Shown here: one piece after another, positions 61,748 through 64,000 of the stretch
How the letters are laid out: every line of letters begins with the position of its first letter
How positions within the stretch are numbered: position 1 is the first letter of the stretch
DNA from: Streptomyces radicis
Lineage (GTDB): Bacteria; Actinomycetota; Actinomycetes; Streptomycetales; Streptomycetaceae
Length of the DNA: 64,000 nucleotides
Assembly (NCBI RefSeq): GCF_003626575.1
Contig: NZ_RBDY01000020.1
Span: 1 to 64,000 of the forward strand
Direction of reading: 5' to 3'
The notes under the pieces: generated by a model
What the model saw: the letters and a program-made list of their open reading frames with translations, nothing else
Told to the model about the DNA's origin: nothing
Databases searched by the model: none
Translations under genes and position numbers: made by a program

Positions 61748-64000
61748 ATGACTTCCAGTGCTGACCTGGACCACGCGCGAACGCGGCACTCGTCGGAGCC
61801 TGACGCGCCGAGGGGGCTGGTGCCGGCGTCGGTGGGGCAGGAGGCGCTGTGGCTGGTCGATCAGCTGGGCGGCGGGTCGACGGAGTACTCGATGGTGTTC
61901 GCCTACGGCTTCCGTGGAGACCTGGTGGTGCCCGCTCTCGAGCGGGCGGTGAACCAGGTGGTGGCACGGCACGGGGCGCTGCGCACGACCTTCGTGGAGG
62001 AGGACGGGAAGCCGCTCCAGAGGATCGCCGACGAGCCTCATGTGCGGCTCGTCGTCGAGGACGTGTCAGGGAACGACGCACTGCACCACCGGCTGCTCCT
62101 GGAGGAGGAGCGCGCCTTCGACCTGGCGGCGGGCCCCCTGTTCAGGACCGGCCTCCTGAGGCTGACCGAACGTGAGCACGTCCTGCTCCTGGCCGTGCAC
62201 CACGCGGTGTTCGACGGAGTCTCGCTCGACATCCTCCTGGACGAGCTGCGCGAGTTCTACGCGGCGGCGGTTGACGACCGTGCGCCTGACGTGGAGCCGT
62301 CGGTGGCGCAGTTCACGGACTTCGCGGTGGCGGAGCAGCAGTGGCTGCGGACCGAGGAGTGCGCGGAGCAGCTCGAGTTCTGGCTCCGCACCCTGGACGG
62401 TGCCGAGCCGCTGAGGGTGCCGACCGCCCGGCCCGAGTCGACGGTCGGGTCAGGCGCCGCCGATCTGGTGCAGTTCGAGGTGGACCGGGAGGTCGGCGCG
62501 GGCCTGGAACGCCTGCTGACCCAGGAGCGGGCCACGCCGTTCATGTTTCTGCTCGCGGCGCACCACGTGGCGTTCGCCCGCGCCACCGGGCAGCGGGACG
62601 GCGTGGTGGGCACTCCGATGGCGAACCGCCACGAAGCGGGGATGCGGGATGCCATCGGCTACTTCGTGAACATGGTGCCGCTGCGCGTCGATTCGACGGA
62701 CGCCCGCAGTTTCCGTGACCTGTTGCGGCGGGTACGGGGGGTGTTCCTTGACGCGTACGAGAACCAGGACTATCCGTACGCACAGCTGGTGGCCGAGCTG
62801 CGGTCAGGGCCCGGCGGCCGGAAGGAGCTGTTCGACACCGCGCTGGCGATGGACTACAGCTCATCGGATCAGGAGGCGTGGCCCGGTGTCGAGGTCGCGC
62901 CCGTGGACACCGAGGGAGTCAGCGCGAAGTTCGACGCGTTGTTCTCGATCTACGCGACCGGGCGGGGCTTCGAGGGGGAGATCAGCTTCCGCACCGCCGT
63001 GCTCGACCGGCCGACGGTCGAGTCGCTCGCCGAGGACTTCGTGGCGATCCTGGGCAGGGCCGTCGCGCATCCCGACGTGGAGCTGGACGAGCTGCTGGCG
63101 CGGCCCGACGGGCGGCCCGACCGGACGCATGTGCCCGCACCTCGGGGCCGAGCCGACACCGAAGCCACCACCCCGGTGCTGCCCGGCGGGCCGGCCCTCC
63201 GCCGACCGCCGCGCAACGCCAGGGAAGAGATCCTGTGCGGGTTGTTCGCCGAGGTCCTGGAGGCCGAGGACGTCTGTATCGACGACGACTTCTTCGACCT
63301 GGGCGGCCACTCGCTGCTGGCCGGACGCCTGGTGTCGCGGGCGCGGTCGGTCCTGGGCGTGGAGCTGGCCGTCCAGTGGCTGTTCGAGACTCCGACGGTG
63401 GAGGGTCTGGCCGGACGGCTGGACGACGGAGCGTCCGATTCACTGGCGGCCCTCCTTCCGCTGCGCGCGAAGGGGCACCTGGACCCGGTCTTCCTCCTGC
63501 CCCCGATCGGCGGGCTGAGCTGGTCCTATGCGAGGTTCCTGCCGTACATCCCGAAGGGGCGCCCGGTGTACGGCTTGCAGGCCACCCGGTTCACCGGGGA
63601 GGTCGACCGGCCGGAGTCGGTCCGTGCGCTGGCCGAGACGTACCTCGAACTGATCCGCGACGTATGCCCTCATGGCTCGTGCTTCCTGATGGGATGGTCG
63701 TTCGGCGGCGTGGTCGCGCAGGAGATCGCCGTGCTGTTGGAGGCCTCGGGCGCCGAGGTCCGCAACCTGGTGCTGCTCGACGCCGTTCCCGCGGTCGGCG
63801 GGTCGACCGCGGGCGATGAGCTGTCCGAGGAACAGCTCGAGGCCATCGCGGAGTCGATCCGTGGAGCCGGCGGCGGCGCGTCCGGCGAGCTGACGGAGTC
63901 GGTGTTCAACGACCTTTCGGACATCGCGGCCCACTGTCTCGGTCTCCTGCGGGCCCACCGCTCGCGGAAGTACGGCGGGGGCGCGGTGAGCTTCGAGGCC
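61748..64000 (+). CDS. NRPS C-T-TE termination protein (3' end beyond the window)
   Basis: 751 codons are open from the ATG at 61748 (GGGGGAG just upstream) to the last base, with no stop. C domain (about 20-430): HHAVFDG (His151-His152, Asp156-Gly157). Carrier: DLGGHSL, Ser522. Thioesterase from about 570: VFLLPPIGGLSWSYARF, then the nucleophile GWSFGG with Ser651; the catalytic His lies outside the window. There is no A domain between C and T, so the last residue is loaded in trans. This protein should perform the final condensation and release the product by hydrolysis or cyclisation. Confidence 0.93.
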   Translation, partial: MTSSADLDHARTRHSSEPDAPRGLVPASVGQEALWLVDQLGGGSTEYSMVFAYGFRGDLVVPALERAVNQVVARHGALRTTFVEEDGKPLQRIADEPHVRLVVEDVSGNDALHHRLLLEEERAFDLAAGPLFRTGLLRLTEREHVLLLAVHHAVFDGVSLDILLDELREFYAAAVDDRAPDVEPSVAQFTDFAVAEQQWLRTEECAEQLEFWLRTLDGAEPLRVPTARPESTVGSGAADLVQFEVDREVGAGLERLLTQERATPFMFLLAAHHVAFARATGQRDGVVGTPMANRHEAGMRDAIGYFVNMVPLRVDSTDARSFRDLLRRVRGVFLDAYENQDYPYAQLVAELRSGPGGRKELFDTALAMDYSSSDQEAWPGVEVAPVDTEGVSAKFDALFSIYATGRGFEGEISFRTAVLDRPTVESLAEDFVAILGRAVAHPDVELDELLARPDGRPDRTHVPAPRGRADTEATTPVLPGGPALRRPPRNAREEILCGLFAEVLEAEDVCIDDDFFDLGGHSLLAGRLVSRARSVLGVELAVQWLFETPTVEGLAGRLDDGASDSLAALLPLRAKGHLDPVFLLPPIGGLSWSYARFLPYIPKGRPVYGLQATRFTGEVDRPESVRALAETYLELIRDVCPHGSCFLMGWSFGGVVAQEIAVLLEASGAEVRNLVLLDAVPAVGGSTAGDELSEEQLEAIAESIRGAGGGASGELTESVFNDLSDIAAHCLGLLRAHRSRKYGGGAVSFEA

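Overview
This is a very GC-rich actinomycete chromosome segment. The strongest taxonomic marker is a mycothiol S-conjugate amidase (Mca), since mycothiol is an actinobacterial thiol. GTG/TTG starts, ATGA/GTGA stop-start overlaps and the mca-DUF4307-greA neighbourhood agree. A Nocardiopsis- or Streptosporangiales-like host is possible, but that is only a guess.\n\nLeft part (1-24,855) is ordinary chromosomal gene content. It opens with an Mrp-type cation/proton antiporter operon (3' end of a fused subunit A/B, then C, D, E, F, G). Next come a MmyB-like regulator divergent from an aldo/keto reductase, a Tat-exported PhoD phosphatase and a second aldo/keto reductase. A gene-decay zone follows: truncated NmrA-like and LysR-like genes facing outward, a Phd/VapC toxin-antitoxin pair, and a frameshifted duplicate of the end of msrA. 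Then come msrA, a membrane-anchored helical-repeat protein, a cystathionine gamma-synthase family gene, a MarR regulator, ilvA, a DrrAB-like ABC exporter behind a perfect 22-bp dyad, a large P-loop/TPR protein, mca, a DUF4307 gene, greA and a PQQ-propeller lipoprotein.\n\nRight part (about 25,147 to past the window end) is a hybrid NRPS/PKS biosynthetic cluster that I do not recognise. A plus-strand operon (25,147-34,455) encodes a free adenylation (A) domain, a SyrP/TauD-like oxygenase, a VioD-like PLP aminotransferase, an A-T protein whose carrier serine is replaced by alanine, and two ABC half-exporters with complementary defects. A minus-strand pair (38,584-34,526) encodes an ATP-grasp-like/PLP-decarboxylase fusion and a long cystathionine-synthase-like PLP enzyme. 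The middle (38,802-42,481) holds a GT8-type glycosyltransferase, a UDP-galactopyranose mutase and a methyltransferase. A long minus-strand operon (59,953 to 42,492) encodes a membrane desaturase/hydroxylase, MbtH, an arginine amidinotransferase, A-T-C, a second MbtH, a free carrier protein, A-T, C-T, a KS-AT-ACP-aminotransferase-C protein and a free threonine-type A domain. A second desaturase and a C-T-TE protein run rightward, the latter off the window end.\n\nThe assembly line is fragmented: five A domains, four C domains and seven carrier domains spread over eight proteins, with several A and T domains split so that loading must occur in trans. The parts predict a released peptide-polyketide that may contain a guanidino group, threonine, a PKS-derived beta-amino acid, a hydroxylated residue and perhaps a (galactofuranosyl) sugar. 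No pathway-specific regulator is visible, but a 12-base motif is shared upstream of both large minus-strand operons.
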